NCBI GenBank assembly: GCA_000154345.1
Contig: DS480342.1
Location: forward strand, 35,120-99,119
Length of the DNA stretch: 64,000 nucleotides
Reading direction: 5' to 3'
From: [Clostridium] leptum DSM 753
Lineage (GTDB): Bacteria > Bacillota > Clostridia > Oscillospirales > Acutalibacteraceae
The notes under the pieces were generated by a model. That model saw only the letters and a program-made list of their open reading frames with translations. It had not been told where the DNA came from and did no database searches. Of this stretch, positions 1 to 8,066 are shown piece after piece. The translations under genes were made by a program, and so were the position numbers. Each line of letters begins with the position of its first letter. Within the stretch, counting starts at the first letter, position 1.

Positions 1-288
1 GATAGGCCGCAGCACCCGTTTTTCCGCCCAGGTTTCCCGGCGCTGCTCGCTTTTTTCTTCTATTTCACGAAGAATTTGGAGATTGGAAACAAGATTTAAG
101 ATCAGCATATTCAAAATCCATTGAAGGATTCCTACGAATAGGCCTAAAAAGATACAGCAAAAGTAAGAAAAGCCGGTAAGCCTCAGTAATGTCCCCAGGA
201 AAAAGCATCCTGGGAAGCAGAGAATAAAAATAATTATGATACACAGCTTGTATAGCTTGATCCAGATGCCGCTTTTTTCATTCAGCAT
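1..288 (-). CDS. Small membrane protein, 3' end cut off by window edge
   Basis: The frame starts at an ATG (complement of 286-288) preceded by a good GGGGAGGAG ribosome-binding site and stays open for 96 codons to the window edge, so the C-terminus is missing. Two hydrophobic segments are visible (about residues 12-32 and 37-60), then a charged stretch rich in Glu and Arg (REIEEKSEQRRE). I do not recognise a family. It is divergent from the XRE regulator at 407 and has its own TAGACA/TATAAT promoter overlapped by a direct repeat, so the neighbour probably represses it. Clearly a gene; function unknown. Confidence 0.7.
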   Translation of the reverse strand, partial: MLNEKSGIWIKLYKLCIIIIFILCFPGCFFLGTLLRLTGFSYFCCIFLGLFVGILQWILNMLILNLVSNLQILREIEEKSEQRRETWAEKRVLRPI

Positions 289-311
289 AGCAGTTCTCCT
301 CCCCATATCGT

Positions 312-351
312 TTTGTCTATTATAGCACACAAAATTTGGTTTGTCTATCAT
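312..351 (-). promoter_or_regulatory. Promoter of the membrane gene with two direct operator-like repeats
   Basis: On the minus strand, -35 TAGACA (342-347) and -10 TATAAT (319-324) are 17 bp apart. The 12-mer TTTGTCTATYAT occurs twice, at 312-323 and 340-351, 28 bp apart, covering both promoter boxes. This is a plausible binding site for the XRE protein encoded next door (inference). Confidence 0.5.
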
Positions 352-406
352 CGGAGACATAACTTGCGCTTTTTCTCCGTACACTAAAGCAAAGGGGTTG
401 TCTGCG

Positions 407-679
407 ATGATAGAATATAACCGTTACGCTGTCGGCAGAGTGGTGCGCCGTGTCCGAAAGGAGAAGCAATTATCCCAAGAAATTGCCAGCGGTTTGGCGG
501 GCTTGGCTAGAAGCCATTTGGCGATGATTGAAAATGGCAGCAAACAGGCGAATTTTGAAACTGTCTGGAAAATAGCCAACGCGCTGGGAATGTGTCCCCA
601 CGAACTGGTACGGCTGATAGAGAAAGAAATTCGGGAAAATGAATGGACGGACAAGGCGGAGAGGGCGCGAAAAGGATAA
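407..679 (+). CDS. XRE-family helix-turn-helix regulator
   Basis: A 90-residue single-domain DNA-binding protein. The HTH spans about residues 10-65, with the usual pattern of an LSQE segment, an ARSHLAMIENG recognition helix and FETVWKIANALG. I chose ATG 407, which has AAAGGGG nine bases upstream; a longer frame using TTG 341 would run through the operator repeats. It ends in a short charged tail with no ligand or sensor domain. It is divergent from the partial membrane-protein gene, and the shared intergenic repeats suggest it represses that gene. Function beyond DNA binding is unknown. Confidence 0.8.
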   Translation: MIEYNRYAVGRVVRRVRKEKQLSQEIASGLAGLARSHLAMIENGSKQANFETVWKIANALGMCPHELVRLIEKEIRENEWTDKAERARKG

Positions 680-808
680 GGGCCGCGCCGGCCGAAGCCG
701 ATCTGTGCCTGAGCCGCTCCGGCAGGGAAAGGCGCTGTTTGCGCATTGCGGCTGCCGCTGGTATAATAGTTATGCTTTTTATGAGCTTTGCGTTTGAGGT
801 GATTTTTT

Positions 809-1507
809 ATGTCTAAAGAGATGCCGATGCGGATAATCGCACGTATTCACAATGATTTTTCCTCAAAATTTGGGATTCCACGGCAAAGCGGGCTTGTTGA
901 TTCCTTGATTTCCACCATTGTGTTTGAACCGGAATTTCGGAACCCTGACGCGTTCCGGGGGTTGGATGGATATTCCCACATATGGCTGCTCTGGCAGTTT
1001 TCTGAGGCGGTGAGGCGGAATTGGTCTCCGACTGTGAGGCCTCCCCGGCTGGGAGGAAATACCAGAATGGGCGTTTTCGCGACTCGTTCGCCATTCCGCC
1101 CCAATGCCATTGGATTATCCTGTGTCCGTCTGGAAAAGGTAGGGCTTCACACGGCTTTTGGGCCGGTTTTGTATGTAGCCGGCGCGGATCTTATGGATGG
1201 CAGCCCGATTTTTGATATTAAGCCTTATCTCGCCTACTGTGATTCCCATCCTGAAGCGCTGGAAGGCTTCACCGGAGCTGTAAATAAACCGGCGCTCCAT
1301 GTGGAATTTCCTCAAGAACTTTTAGAGAGGCTTCCTCAGGGCTGCAGGGAGGGACTTCTGGAAATTTTGGCGCAGGATCCCCGGCCCGGATATCAGAATG
1401 AGCCGAATCGGGTTTACGGCATGACGTTTGCCGGATTTGAGATTGGCTTCACAGTGGCTGGAACGATCCTGACGGTTTGCAGGGTAGAGGAAAACGGCGT
1501 TCAATAG
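809..1507 (+). CDS. trmO: tRNA (N6-threonylcarbamoyladenosine37-N6)-methyltransferase TrmO
   Basis: TrmO (YaeB/TsaA family) uses S-adenosylmethionine to methylate t6A at position 37 of certain tRNAs. The 232-residue product has the family hallmarks: an N-terminal IARIHNDF beta strand, FRGLDGYSHIWLLW, the conserved TRMGVFATRSPFRPNAIGLS segment (about residues 94-113), GADLMDGSPIFDIKPYL, and the C-terminal extension typical of bacterial members (RPGYQNEP, YGMTFAG). The ATG at 809 follows a GAGGTG-type ribosome-binding site. Monocistronic; shares a bidirectional terminator with the convergent reductase. Confidence 0.93.
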   Translation: MSKEMPMRIIARIHNDFSSKFGIPRQSGLVDSLISTIVFEPEFRNPDAFRGLDGYSHIWLLWQFSEAVRRNWSPTVRPPRLGGNTRMGVFATRSPFRPNAIGLSCVRLEKVGLHTAFGPVLYVAGADLMDGSPIFDIKPYLAYCDSHPEALEGFTGAVNKPALHVEFPQELLERLPQGCREGLLEILAQDPRPGYQNEPNRVYGMTFAGFEIGFTVAGTILTVCRVEENGVQ

Positions 1508-1550
1508 CATTGGCTTTTGCTTACCTGGCTGGATTGTTAGGGGAAAGAAG

Positions 1551-1581
1551 AAAGGCCGGACAGTAATACTGTCCGGCCTTT
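1551..1581. terminator. Bidirectional intrinsic terminator
   Basis: A 13-bp perfect stem (AAAGGCCGGACAG / CTGTCCGGCCTTT) with a 5-nt loop. The A-run on one side and T-run on the other let it serve both trmO and the convergent reductase gene. Confidence 0.9.
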
Positions 1582-1604
1582 TGAGGCGGAAGCATCTGAG
1601 CGTG

Positions 1605-2585
1605 TCAGCCAGCTGGGTTTTGCAGCGCCTCCAGCTGACTCTCCGTTAGGGTCAGATCACAGAGGGACATGCTGTCCTCTAGCTGAGCTACAGTGGAACA
1701 GCCTACGATGGCGGCGCTCTGCAAGGGATTTGAGGTCAGAAAGGCCATGCAGACGGCGGCGGGGGTACAGCTGTTTTCCTCGGCGATCCGCTTGACGATT
1801 GGCAGGCGCGCTTGATTTTTAGAGCTTTCATAGCGCCGGAGGATCTTATCCTTTAAGGGAAGTCCCATAAGCTTTTTGGAATAGTAGCCGCCGCCCTGCG
1901 AGGCGAAAGCCATAACAGGGATTTTATTTTTTACATAGCCTGCATATTCCGAATCGTTCATTGCGACCAAAGTAGGATCACCCCAGGCCGCTGGCGTAGT
2001 GGCGGCAAGCCCCCATTGAATCTGCGAAACAGTAAAAGGGGTTTTCCCGTGCGCCAAAGCCCATTGGTTTGCTTGGTCGATTCGCTGGACGGTCCAATTG
2101 GAAGCTCCTAAAGCGCGGATTTTCCCCGCTCTTACATGCTCATCCAGCATATCCATGATTTCCCCTACCGGCATATCGGGGTTATCGCGGTGGAGAAAAT
2201 AAATATCTACAGAATCCACCTTTAATTCGGAAAAACTGGTTTCCAGCTCCTGATCGAGCACCTGCTTGCAGATTCTGCTCTTAGTAACGCAGCTGCGGTC
2301 TGGATGGCAGCCCTTGGTCACCAGCACGACATCTTTCCTCATACCGCGGGAGGCTAGCCAGCGGCCTACTATTCCTTCGCTGTAGGTGGGACCGTCAGGA
2401 TCGGCGGGATCCGCCTGGCCGTAGATTCTGGCGGTATCGATCGTGTTGCCGCCCAGCTCAAAATACCGGTCCAGCAAGGCGAAGGCGGTATCTTCGGAAA
2501 TCGTTGTGCCGAAATAATCCGCTCCTTTGACGATTTTGGACATGCGTATGGTTCCGCCAGCGCTGCTGACCTCCATAAATTTCAT
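1605..2585 (-). CDS. Aldo/keto reductase
   Basis: A 326-residue NAD(P)H-dependent oxidoreductase of the AKR superfamily (TIM barrel). The barrel signature is clear: GGNTIDTARIYG (catalytic Asp and Tyr, about residues 47-58), VLVTKGCHP (Lys), VDSVDIYFLHRDNP (His), LGASNW, FTVSQIQW, and a C-terminal cofactor-binding segment around AAIVGCST. It resembles the YdhF/general-stress type, but the substrate cannot be read from sequence. Monocistronic, convergent with trmO. Confidence 0.9.
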   Translation of the reverse strand: MKFMEVSSAGGTIRMSKIVKGADYFGTTISEDTAFALLDRYFELGGNTIDTARIYGQADPADPDGPTYSEGIVGRWLASRGMRKDVVLVTKGCHPDRSCVTKSRICKQVLDQELETSFSELKVDSVDIYFLHRDNPDMPVGEIMDMLDEHVRAGKIRALGASNWTVQRIDQANQWALAHGKTPFTVSQIQWGLAATTPAAWGDPTLVAMNDSEYAGYVKNKIPVMAFASQGGGYYSKKLMGLPLKDKILRRYESSKNQARLPIVKRIAEENSCTPAAVCMAFLTSNPLQSAAIVGCSTVAQLEDSMSLCDLTLTESQLEALQNPAG

Positions 2586-2960
2586 TAGAACACCCCTTTT
2601 TCACAGATTTCTTTTTCCATTATAAAACTGAACGGCAGCCTTGGCAAGAAGTTCCTTGGGATTCTTGCCTTATGAATCCTTGTGTCGAGCGGGAGGCTTA
2701 AAACAGCCAGGCCGTCCTTTCACAGCTCAGCCGGTTTCCCAGCAAGGCTCAGCGGATTTTTCCTGCCGGCAAGGGTGCTTTGTTTTTTAGAAAGGCGAAA
2801 AGGCTTTCGGCTCCGTCTGCCCGCGTTTTTCCGGGAAGGAATTTCTCAGAGGCTGGGAGAGCGCTCCAGCCGATCAAAGCGGAAAAATCCCTGATAAAAA
2901 TGTAACGGCTTCCTGACAGATTATCCAAAATAAAAGCCATAAAATTTGATTCAAGAATAA

Positions 2961-2989
2961 TTGACAGGGCGGGGAAAAGGTGTTATAAA
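2961..2989 (+). promoter_or_regulatory. Consensus promoter of the cupin-isomerase gene
   Basis: -35 TTGACA (2961-2966), 17-bp spacer, -10 TATAAA (2984-2989). Predicted start near 2996, just before the palindromic operator. Confidence 0.85.
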
Positions 2990-3002
2990 TAATATTGGTG
3001 GT

Positions 3003-3012
3003 AAAACGTTTT
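3003..3012. promoter_or_regulatory. LacI/GalR-type operator candidate
   Basis: The perfect palindrome AAAACGTTTT with a central CG is typical of LacI/GalR sites. It lies about +7 to +16 of the predicted transcript, where bound repressor would block transcription. The LacI-family gene at 4336 is the obvious candidate regulator (inference). Confidence 0.6.
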
Positions 3013-3037
3013 TTTATTAGAAAGGAGAAAATGTTTC

Positions 3038-4249
3038 ATGAGCCAGTCACAGATCATTCGCGAGACCTTTGAAAAAAACGGCGGAATTTTTAAATTGATT
3101 CCGACGTTTGTTCCCAGAAATAATTCCCAGCCCGGCAAGCGGCTTCGTCTGCATCCGGACGATTATTTTGCCCTGGGTACTGCCCGCGGTCCAATGAAGG
3201 AGCGTTGGTTTTCCAGCGTGATCCAGGCCGCCAACGGCCCTCTGGCCGCTCCCGACGAGGGTATGAGCTATGTTTCCTACGGCACCACTCCCGAGGAGAA
3301 ATTCCTTTTGAAGGACGCTGTAGAGGAATTAGGCGCCGAGCTGATCGGCGAGGAATTTTTGAAGAAATACGGCACTTGGCCGATGTACGCGAAATTCTTC
3401 GACAATGAGCTGCCCCTGTTCCATCACCTCCATCTGGACTTCGACGCCGCGGCTCGTATTGGCTGGCAAGGCAAGCCGGAGGCTTATTACTTCCCGAGAC
3501 AGTACAACAACTATCCCGGACGTTTTCCGGTGACTTATTTCGGCTTTGACCCCGACTGCACCAAGGAAGAAGTCAGAGAGCGTCTGCTCCAATATAAGAC
3601 CGGAGACAACCGGATCACCGAGCTTTCCAGGGCTTACCGCATTGAACTTGGTACTGGCTGGTATACGCCTCCGGGAGTTGTACATGCGCCTGGCTCTTAC
3701 TTAACCTATGAGCCTCAGTGGAACAGCGACGTAAACTCTGTCTTCGAAAACGTGGCGTCCGGCGAGGTTTACGATATCAAGAACCTGGTGGAGCGCCTGC
3801 CTGAGGAAGAGCAGGATGACGTTGACGCCGTCATGAACCTGATGGATTGGGAAGCCAATGTGGATCCTCATTATAAGAAGCACTACTTCCGTCCTCCGGT
3901 GATGGATTCTAAGGAAGACGGTGTTTATGAGGAGAAATGGATCGCCTATGGCAACCCCTATGTGGGCGCCAAGGAGCTGACCGTATATCCCGGCCAGACG
4001 GTTACCATTAAGGACAGCGGCGCTTATGGCTGCATTCTGACCCAGGGCTTCGGCACCATCGGCGGCTACCAGTGCGAGACCGCCGGTATGCTCCGCTTTG
4101 GGCAGTTGAGCGCCGACGAATTTTTCGTAGGTGAAAAGGCCGCTGCCGCTGGAGTAAAGATCACCAACAACTCCATCTGCGAGCCTTTGGTTATCTTGAA
4201 GCACTTTGGCCCGAATCATCCTGAAATGCCTCAGGTTTCTATGGACTAA
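3038..4249 (+). CDS. Cupin-fold sugar isomerase-like protein (phosphomannose isomerase-related)
   Basis: A 403-residue protein with type I phosphomannose-isomerase-like metal-site motifs: His130 and His132 in FHHLHLD, Glu148 in GKPEAYYF, and His216 in PPGVVHAPGSYLTYEP. A second beta-rich region (about 300-400) looks like a degenerate cupin half. Known type I isomerases use these residues to bind zinc and interconvert aldose and ketose phosphates; the actual substrate here is unknown. AAAGGAG precedes the ATG. It heads a sugar module with a LacI regulator and FucU mutarotase, but no transporter or kinase is beside it. A non-phosphorylated sugar isomerase or epimerase is equally possible. Confidence 0.65.
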   Translation: MSQSQIIRETFEKNGGIFKLIPTFVPRNNSQPGKRLRLHPDDYFALGTARGPMKERWFSSVIQAANGPLAAPDEGMSYVSYGTTPEEKFLLKDAVEELGAELIGEEFLKKYGTWPMYAKFFDNELPLFHHLHLDFDAAARIGWQGKPEAYYFPRQYNNYPGRFPVTYFGFDPDCTKEEVRERLLQYKTGDNRITELSRAYRIELGTGWYTPPGVVHAPGSYLTYEPQWNSDVNSVFENVASGEVYDIKNLVERLPEEEQDDVDAVMNLMDWEANVDPHYKKHYFRPPVMDSKEDGVYEEKWIAYGNPYVGAKELTVYPGQTVTIKDSGAYGCILTQGFGTIGGYQCETAGMLRFGQLSADEFFVGEKAAAAGVKITNNSICEPLVILKHFGPNHPEMPQVSMD

Positions 4250-4284
4250 GCTTTTCGTTTAGCAATATTCAATTAGCACGGAAT

Positions 4285-4317
4285 GGCGGAGCAGGTTTTT
4301 CATAAGCCTGCTCCGCC
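4285..4317 (+). terminator. Intercistronic hairpin without a U-run
   Basis: An 11-bp perfect stem (GGCGGAGCAGG / CCTGCTCCGCC) with an 11-nt loop. It has no T-tract and ends about 8 bp before the ribosome-binding site of the LacI gene, so it probably attenuates or stabilises rather than terminates fully. Confidence 0.6.
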
Positions 4318-4335
4318 TCAGTAAGGGGCGGATTT

Positions 4336-5397
4336 ATGGCTGATATTAAAGATGTGGCAAAGCTGGCGGGGGTGTCTATTTCCACGGTTTCCAACGTAAT
4401 GACTGGGAAAAAGACTGTAAGTCCGGCTTTGGAGGAGCGGGTGCTGAAGGCGGTGAAGGAGCTTGGCTATCATGCAAGTCCCATCGCCCAGGGAATGCGG
4501 AACAGCCGGACCAATACTATCGGCGTGGTGATTTCTTCCTTTCAGCGGGTTTTCTTCGGCCCCATGCTGAAAGGAATTCAGGATACAGTGTCTGAAGCGG
4601 GATGCGTGATGAACGTGCTGGACAGCGGAGGCAGCCTGGAGACAGAAAAAAGATGTGTGAAATATCTAGTCGCGACCAAGGCGGATGGGATCATTATGGA
4701 ATCCCTTGCTTACGACTCTGATCCGAAGCAGGAAAAGTATGTAAAAGGGCTCAATGCTCTGGGAAATTCCAGAAAGCACATTCCAGTGGTGCTCTTGGAG
4801 CATAAGATCAGCGCCGCCAGGGTGGATACTGTCATGGTGGATAACCGCCTTTCCGCCAGAAAAGCGGTAGAGCATTTGATCGGATGCGGCCGGCGGGAGA
4901 TCGCTCACATTGTGGGGCCTGATTATGTATCAGTCAGCCGGATGCGGCTGCTGGGATATCAGGACGCCTTAAAAGAGAACGGGATTCCATTCAACGAAAA
5001 ATTGGTGGTAAAGGGGGATTTTTTACCTCTTTCCGGTTACCAGGCAATGCGCCGGCTGTTCCAAACCGGAGAAAAAATTTCCGCGGTGTTTGCTGCGAAC
5101 GACCAGATGGCAATCGGCGCGATTCGGGCGATCCAAGAAGCAGGAAAAGCCATTCCTGGCGAAATTGCGGTGGCAGGATTTGATAATATTTTCCCAAGCA
5201 CTCTGGTAAGCCCGCCGCTGACTACCGTACGGGTTCCAAACTATGATATGGGCGTCGCGGCTGCGAAAAGGCTTCTCCAGCGGATCGAGGGCAAAGCGGC
5301 CGGTGACGGCGAGACGCTGCTGCTTGGCACAGAGCTCATTGTCAGAGGGTCTACCAGCCCTGAGGGTGACAATAGCTGGGACTTGGGGTCTTGGTAA
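4336..5397 (+). CDS. LacI/GalR-family transcriptional regulator
   Basis: 353 residues. The N-terminal HTH is textbook (IKDVAKLAGVSISTVSNVM, residues 4-22), followed by a hinge helix (ASPIAQGMR) and a periplasmic-binding-protein-like ligand domain from NTIGVVIS (about 60) to the C-terminus, including VFAANDQMAIGAI and VAGFDNIFPSTLVSPPLTTV. It sits between the cupin isomerase and fucU and probably controls both through the AAAACGTTTT operator upstream. The inducer is presumably a sugar of that pathway; which one is unknown. Confidence 0.92.
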   Translation: MADIKDVAKLAGVSISTVSNVMTGKKTVSPALEERVLKAVKELGYHASPIAQGMRNSRTNTIGVVISSFQRVFFGPMLKGIQDTVSEAGCVMNVLDSGGSLETEKRCVKYLVATKADGIIMESLAYDSDPKQEKYVKGLNALGNSRKHIPVVLLEHKISAARVDTVMVDNRLSARKAVEHLIGCGRREIAHIVGPDYVSVSRMRLLGYQDALKENGIPFNEKLVVKGDFLPLSGYQAMRRLFQTGEKISAVFAANDQMAIGAIRAIQEAGKAIPGEIAVAGFDNIFPSTLVSPPLTTVRVPNYDMGVAAAKRLLQRIEGKAAGDGETLLLGTELIVRGSTSPEGDNSWDLGSW

Positions 5398-5504
5398 GGG
5401 TTTTGGCTTTTAACAGAGTAAAAGTTCTGAAGAGATGGAATAGGCTGTATTATACGATATCTATTTATATAAGAAAGATAGGAAAGTAAAAGGAGAGGGT
5501 AAAG

Positions 5505-5936
5505 ATGCTGAAAAAAATTTCTCCGTTGATTTCTCCGGAGCTGCTGAAGATTTTGGCGGAAATGGGACATGGAGATGTTATCGCCTTTGGCGACGCCAAT
5601 TTCCCTGCGGAATCCAGCAAAGCCTCGTATGTGGTACGGGCGGATGGGATTCCGATTCCTGCCCTGTTGGATGCGGTCTTGGAATTGTTTCCCATTGACA
5701 CCTTTGTGACGCAGCCAGTTAAGCTGATGCAGGTGGTACCCGGGGATGACTATGTACCTGAAGTAGTGGAGGAGTATAAAAAGATCCTCGCTAAGCATGA
5801 TGTAGACGAGGATAAGATCGAGTATCTGGAGCGCTTTGATTTTTACGGCCATACAGATACAGCGTATTGCGTAGTGGCTACCGGTGAAACAGCCCGGTAT
5901 GCGAACATCACACTGAAAAAAGGCGTAATCGGCTGA
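5505..5936 (+). CDS. fucU: RbsD/FucU-family sugar mutarotase
   Basis: 143 residues, standard length for FucU. The opening LKKISPLISPELLKILAEMG and GHGDVIAFGDANFPA, with the conserved His and Asp, and the C-terminal VATGETARYANITLKKGV are diagnostic. The family interconverts alpha and beta anomers of fucose or ribose in the cytosol. AGGAGAGGG precedes the ATG. As third gene of the cupin/LacI/FucU group it suggests the pathway handles fucose or a related sugar, though no fucose isomerase, kinase or aldolase is in view. Confidence 0.88.
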   Translation: MLKKISPLISPELLKILAEMGHGDVIAFGDANFPAESSKASYVVRADGIPIPALLDAVLELFPIDTFVTQPVKLMQVVPGDDYVPEVVEEYKKILAKHDVDEDKIEYLERFDFYGHTDTAYCVVATGETARYANITLKKGVIG

Positions 5937-5953
5937 GAAAGCCTATTATAGCC

Positions 5954-6059
5954 AAAGCGCCGCAGAAGGGTAATAAATGGCTTCAGCAGCTTTAGAATGG
6001 CAGTACTGCTTCATTCTGGCGGGCGAAGTGGTTTAGGACCGTTCCGCGGCGCTTTTTTT
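5954..6059 (+). ncRNA. Structured RNA element closed by a terminator-like stem
   Basis: A 10-bp perfect stem, AAAGCGCCGC (5954-5963) with GCGGCGCTTT (6046-6055), encloses 82 nt and is followed by a T-run. Inside are smaller pairings: GAAG/CTTC, AGAATG/CATTCT (5994-5999 with 6012-6017) and GGT/ACC, giving a multi-branched shape. It ends the fucU transcript, but the internal domain is too long for an ordinary terminator. No known riboswitch class recognised. Confidence 0.45.
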
Positions 6060-6344
6060 GCTTGATTTTTATGGGATTAGCGGCTCCGCTTAAAAGATAT
6101 TCGACAGGAAACGATTTAAAATTTCTTATTGGAAAATACAATTATTGATTTTGTTTAAAAAAATAAAAAAAAATTAGGCATAATCATAATTTTTCCCCTT
6201 TCAAGCCCGGAAAGGTTGTAATTATTACGACTTTGTGATAAACTGTAACCAATTTGTTACAGATTGTAATTTTTATTTTCCTGTGAAATTTACATGATTT
6301 TGTGTTTTGATATGGAGAGAGAAAGGTTAAGGAGGCAATTTGGA
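6060..6344 (+). other. AT-rich upstream region of the NlpC/P60 gene
   Basis: With 5937-6059 this makes a gene-free stretch of about 400 bp. It is markedly AT-rich (poly-A near 6160-6175) and carries the TGTAAC/TGTTAC boxes listed separately. No confident -35/-10 pair; no small gene seen. Confidence 0.6.
6244..6270 (+). promoter_or_regulatory. WalR-like boxes upstream of a cell-wall hydrolase
   Basis: TGTAAC (6244-6249), 5 bp, TGTTAC (6255-6260) fits the WalR consensus TGTWAH-N5-TGTWAH; a third TGTAAT follows at 6265-6270. The first two also form an inverted repeat (TGTAAC-N6-GTTACA), so another regulator is possible. Confidence 0.5.
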
Positions 6345-8018
6345 ATGGGCCGAGTAAAGAGCAGAATGAAGAGATTTGCCGCGGTAGTGTTATCCCTGGC
6401 GGTGATGGTGCCTGTAGGAGTGTTCGGGACAAGTCAGACAGCAAAGGCCGACGGACCTACTGGCGCGGGATTGGCCGCTCATGCGATGACCGCGTACAAT
6501 GAGGGCTGGGCCTATTCTTATGGCAGCGCTTCTCCGGGAGCGGTGGATTGCTCCGGTTTGATTTATTCTTATTATGGAGTCGGCGGAATCCGTTCAGATA
6601 TGATGGCCATGTCTCCTCAGACCGGCAGTATCGGTACTTTGCCTGAAATTCCCGGACTGGGCTTATATATGCCTGGCCATGTGGGCGTTTATGTGGGCGG
6701 AGGGATGTGCGTTGACGCGAGAGATTATGGGTCTGGCGTTTGCTATGGCTCTGTTTCCAGCATGGGCTGGACAAACTGGTTCTATGTATACGGCGTAGAT
6801 TACGGCGACGCTACCGTTACGGTAGATCCTTCCGTCGGCGCGGGAAGCTCTTCCAATCCTTCCGGCGGCGGTGCTGATTATGTGGAAGATACTCCCGCTG
6901 AGCCGGTTTATCTCCAGTTAGGCTCCTCCGGCGCGGAGGTTGCGAAGCTTCAGCAGCGCTTGGCTGAGCTTGGTTATTTTAACGACGGGGCTACAGAGTA
7001 TTTTGGAGAATATACTGCGGAATGTCTGAAGGCCTTCCAGGCCAAGGCTGGCTATGAGGCCACTGGGATTCTCGACCCGGATACCGAGGCCCTGCTGTAT
7101 TCCGACAGTGCGCCCAGTAATCTGCCCGCTGTTTATGAGGGCGGAGAGTTTGCGGAAGAAATTCACACGATTCAGCAAAAATTGATTCAGCTTCAATATA
7201 TGACCGGCGAGACTACCGGGTTTTACGGCGACCAGACCAAGGCCGCGGTTGCTAAGTTCCAAACTGTGGTAGGCCTGGAATCTACCGGTGTTTACGACAA
7301 TACCACCAGAAGTAAGCTGGAAGCCTCTGACGCTCCCTCTAATCCCGAGGCCGCCGTCATTAAAAAGGGCGATGCGGGTGAGGAAGTCACAGAGCTGCAA
7401 AACCGCCTGATCCTGCTGCGCTATATGATCGGCGACGCTTCCGGAACCTTTGATGACGCTACAGAAGCGGCGGTAAAGGAATATCAAACCACTAACAGCC
7501 TGGAGGCTACCGGAATTGTAGACAAGGCTATGAAGGATGTTCTTTATTCCGACAAGGCGCTTCGTTCTCCTGAGGCGGACAACCTAAAGCTCGGCTATGT
7601 AGGCGACGACGTTAAAGCCTTGCAGATGAAGCTTGCTAAGCTTGATCTCTATCAGGGCGGCGCCAGCGGAACCTTTGATAAGGCGACGGAGCAAGCGGTG
7701 AAGAGCTTCGAGGAAGAAAACGGCCTGCGGGTTACCGGAGTTGCCGACTTGACGGTTCGGATTGCGATCGACGCTGTGATTAATTCTCTGGATCTCGGCC
7801 CTACCTATGCTAGAAATACTGATATGACGGTGCAGGCCGCGGCGATCACTGAAATCGATGAAGGAGCTTCTTCTAACACGACGACTTCTATCGTGCTGGG
7901 TGTTTTGTTTGGCTCGTTGGTGCTGTTTGGCGCCGTGATTGTATTCTATGTAAAAAAGAATCCTTATATTGTGAAAGTGCTTAGAACAAGGCTTTCACAG
8001 CTTAGGGGAACTAAATAA
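6345..8018 (+). CDS. Membrane-anchored NlpC/P60-like hydrolase with four peptidoglycan-binding repeats
   Basis: 557 residues. ATG 6345 was chosen because AAGGAGG lies nine bases upstream; an upstream ATG at 6294 has none. A signal peptide (about 1-37, ending AKADG) is followed by a cysteine-peptidase domain with catalytic-type Cys69 (DCSGLIYSYY) and His112 (PGHVGVYVG). Four PG_binding_1 repeats cover roughly 185-475, each with LQxxL, a YF/YM segment and a TGxxD turn. A C-terminal transmembrane helix (VLGVLFGSLVLFGAVIVFYV) leaves a basic cytoplasmic tail. It probably cleaves stem-peptide bonds at the cell surface. The trailing anchor is unusual for secreted NlpC/P60 enzymes. Confidence 0.85.
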   Translation: MGRVKSRMKRFAAVVLSLAVMVPVGVFGTSQTAKADGPTGAGLAAHAMTAYNEGWAYSYGSASPGAVDCSGLIYSYYGVGGIRSDMMAMSPQTGSIGTLPEIPGLGLYMPGHVGVYVGGGMCVDARDYGSGVCYGSVSSMGWTNWFYVYGVDYGDATVTVDPSVGAGSSSNPSGGGADYVEDTPAEPVYLQLGSSGAEVAKLQQRLAELGYFNDGATEYFGEYTAECLKAFQAKAGYEATGILDPDTEALLYSDSAPSNLPAVYEGGEFAEEIHTIQQKLIQLQYMTGETTGFYGDQTKAAVAKFQTVVGLESTGVYDNTTRSKLEASDAPSNPEAAVIKKGDAGEEVTELQNRLILLRYMIGDASGTFDDATEAAVKEYQTTNSLEATGIVDKAMKDVLYSDKALRSPEADNLKLGYVGDDVKALQMKLAKLDLYQGGASGTFDKATEQAVKSFEEENGLRVTGVADLTVRIAIDAVINSLDLGPTYARNTDMTVQAAAITEIDEGASSNTTTSIVLGVLFGSLVLFGAVIVFYVKKNPYIVKVLRTRLSQLRGTK

Positions 8019-8032
8019 ATGAAAAACGCGTG

Positions 8033-8066
8033 AAAGGCTTGCCGTCCGCAGGACGGCAGGCCTTTT
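8033..8066 (+). terminator. Intrinsic terminator
   Basis: Stem AAAGGC..GCCGTCC / GGACGGC..GCCTTT with a GCA loop and a small internal bulge, followed by TTTT; ends the NlpC/P60 transcript. Confidence 0.85.

Larger units (their letters stand above)
2586..3037. other. 452-bp intergenic stretch
   Basis: Holds the divergent start regions of the reductase and the cupin gene. The distal 100 bp carry the promoter and operator listed separately. The middle has only short frames with no ribosome-binding site, and I see no conserved gene in it. Confidence 0.6.

Noticed and set aside
2682..2940. Short frames on both strands between the reductase and cupin genes
   Set aside because: No ribosome-binding site and no protein-like composition.
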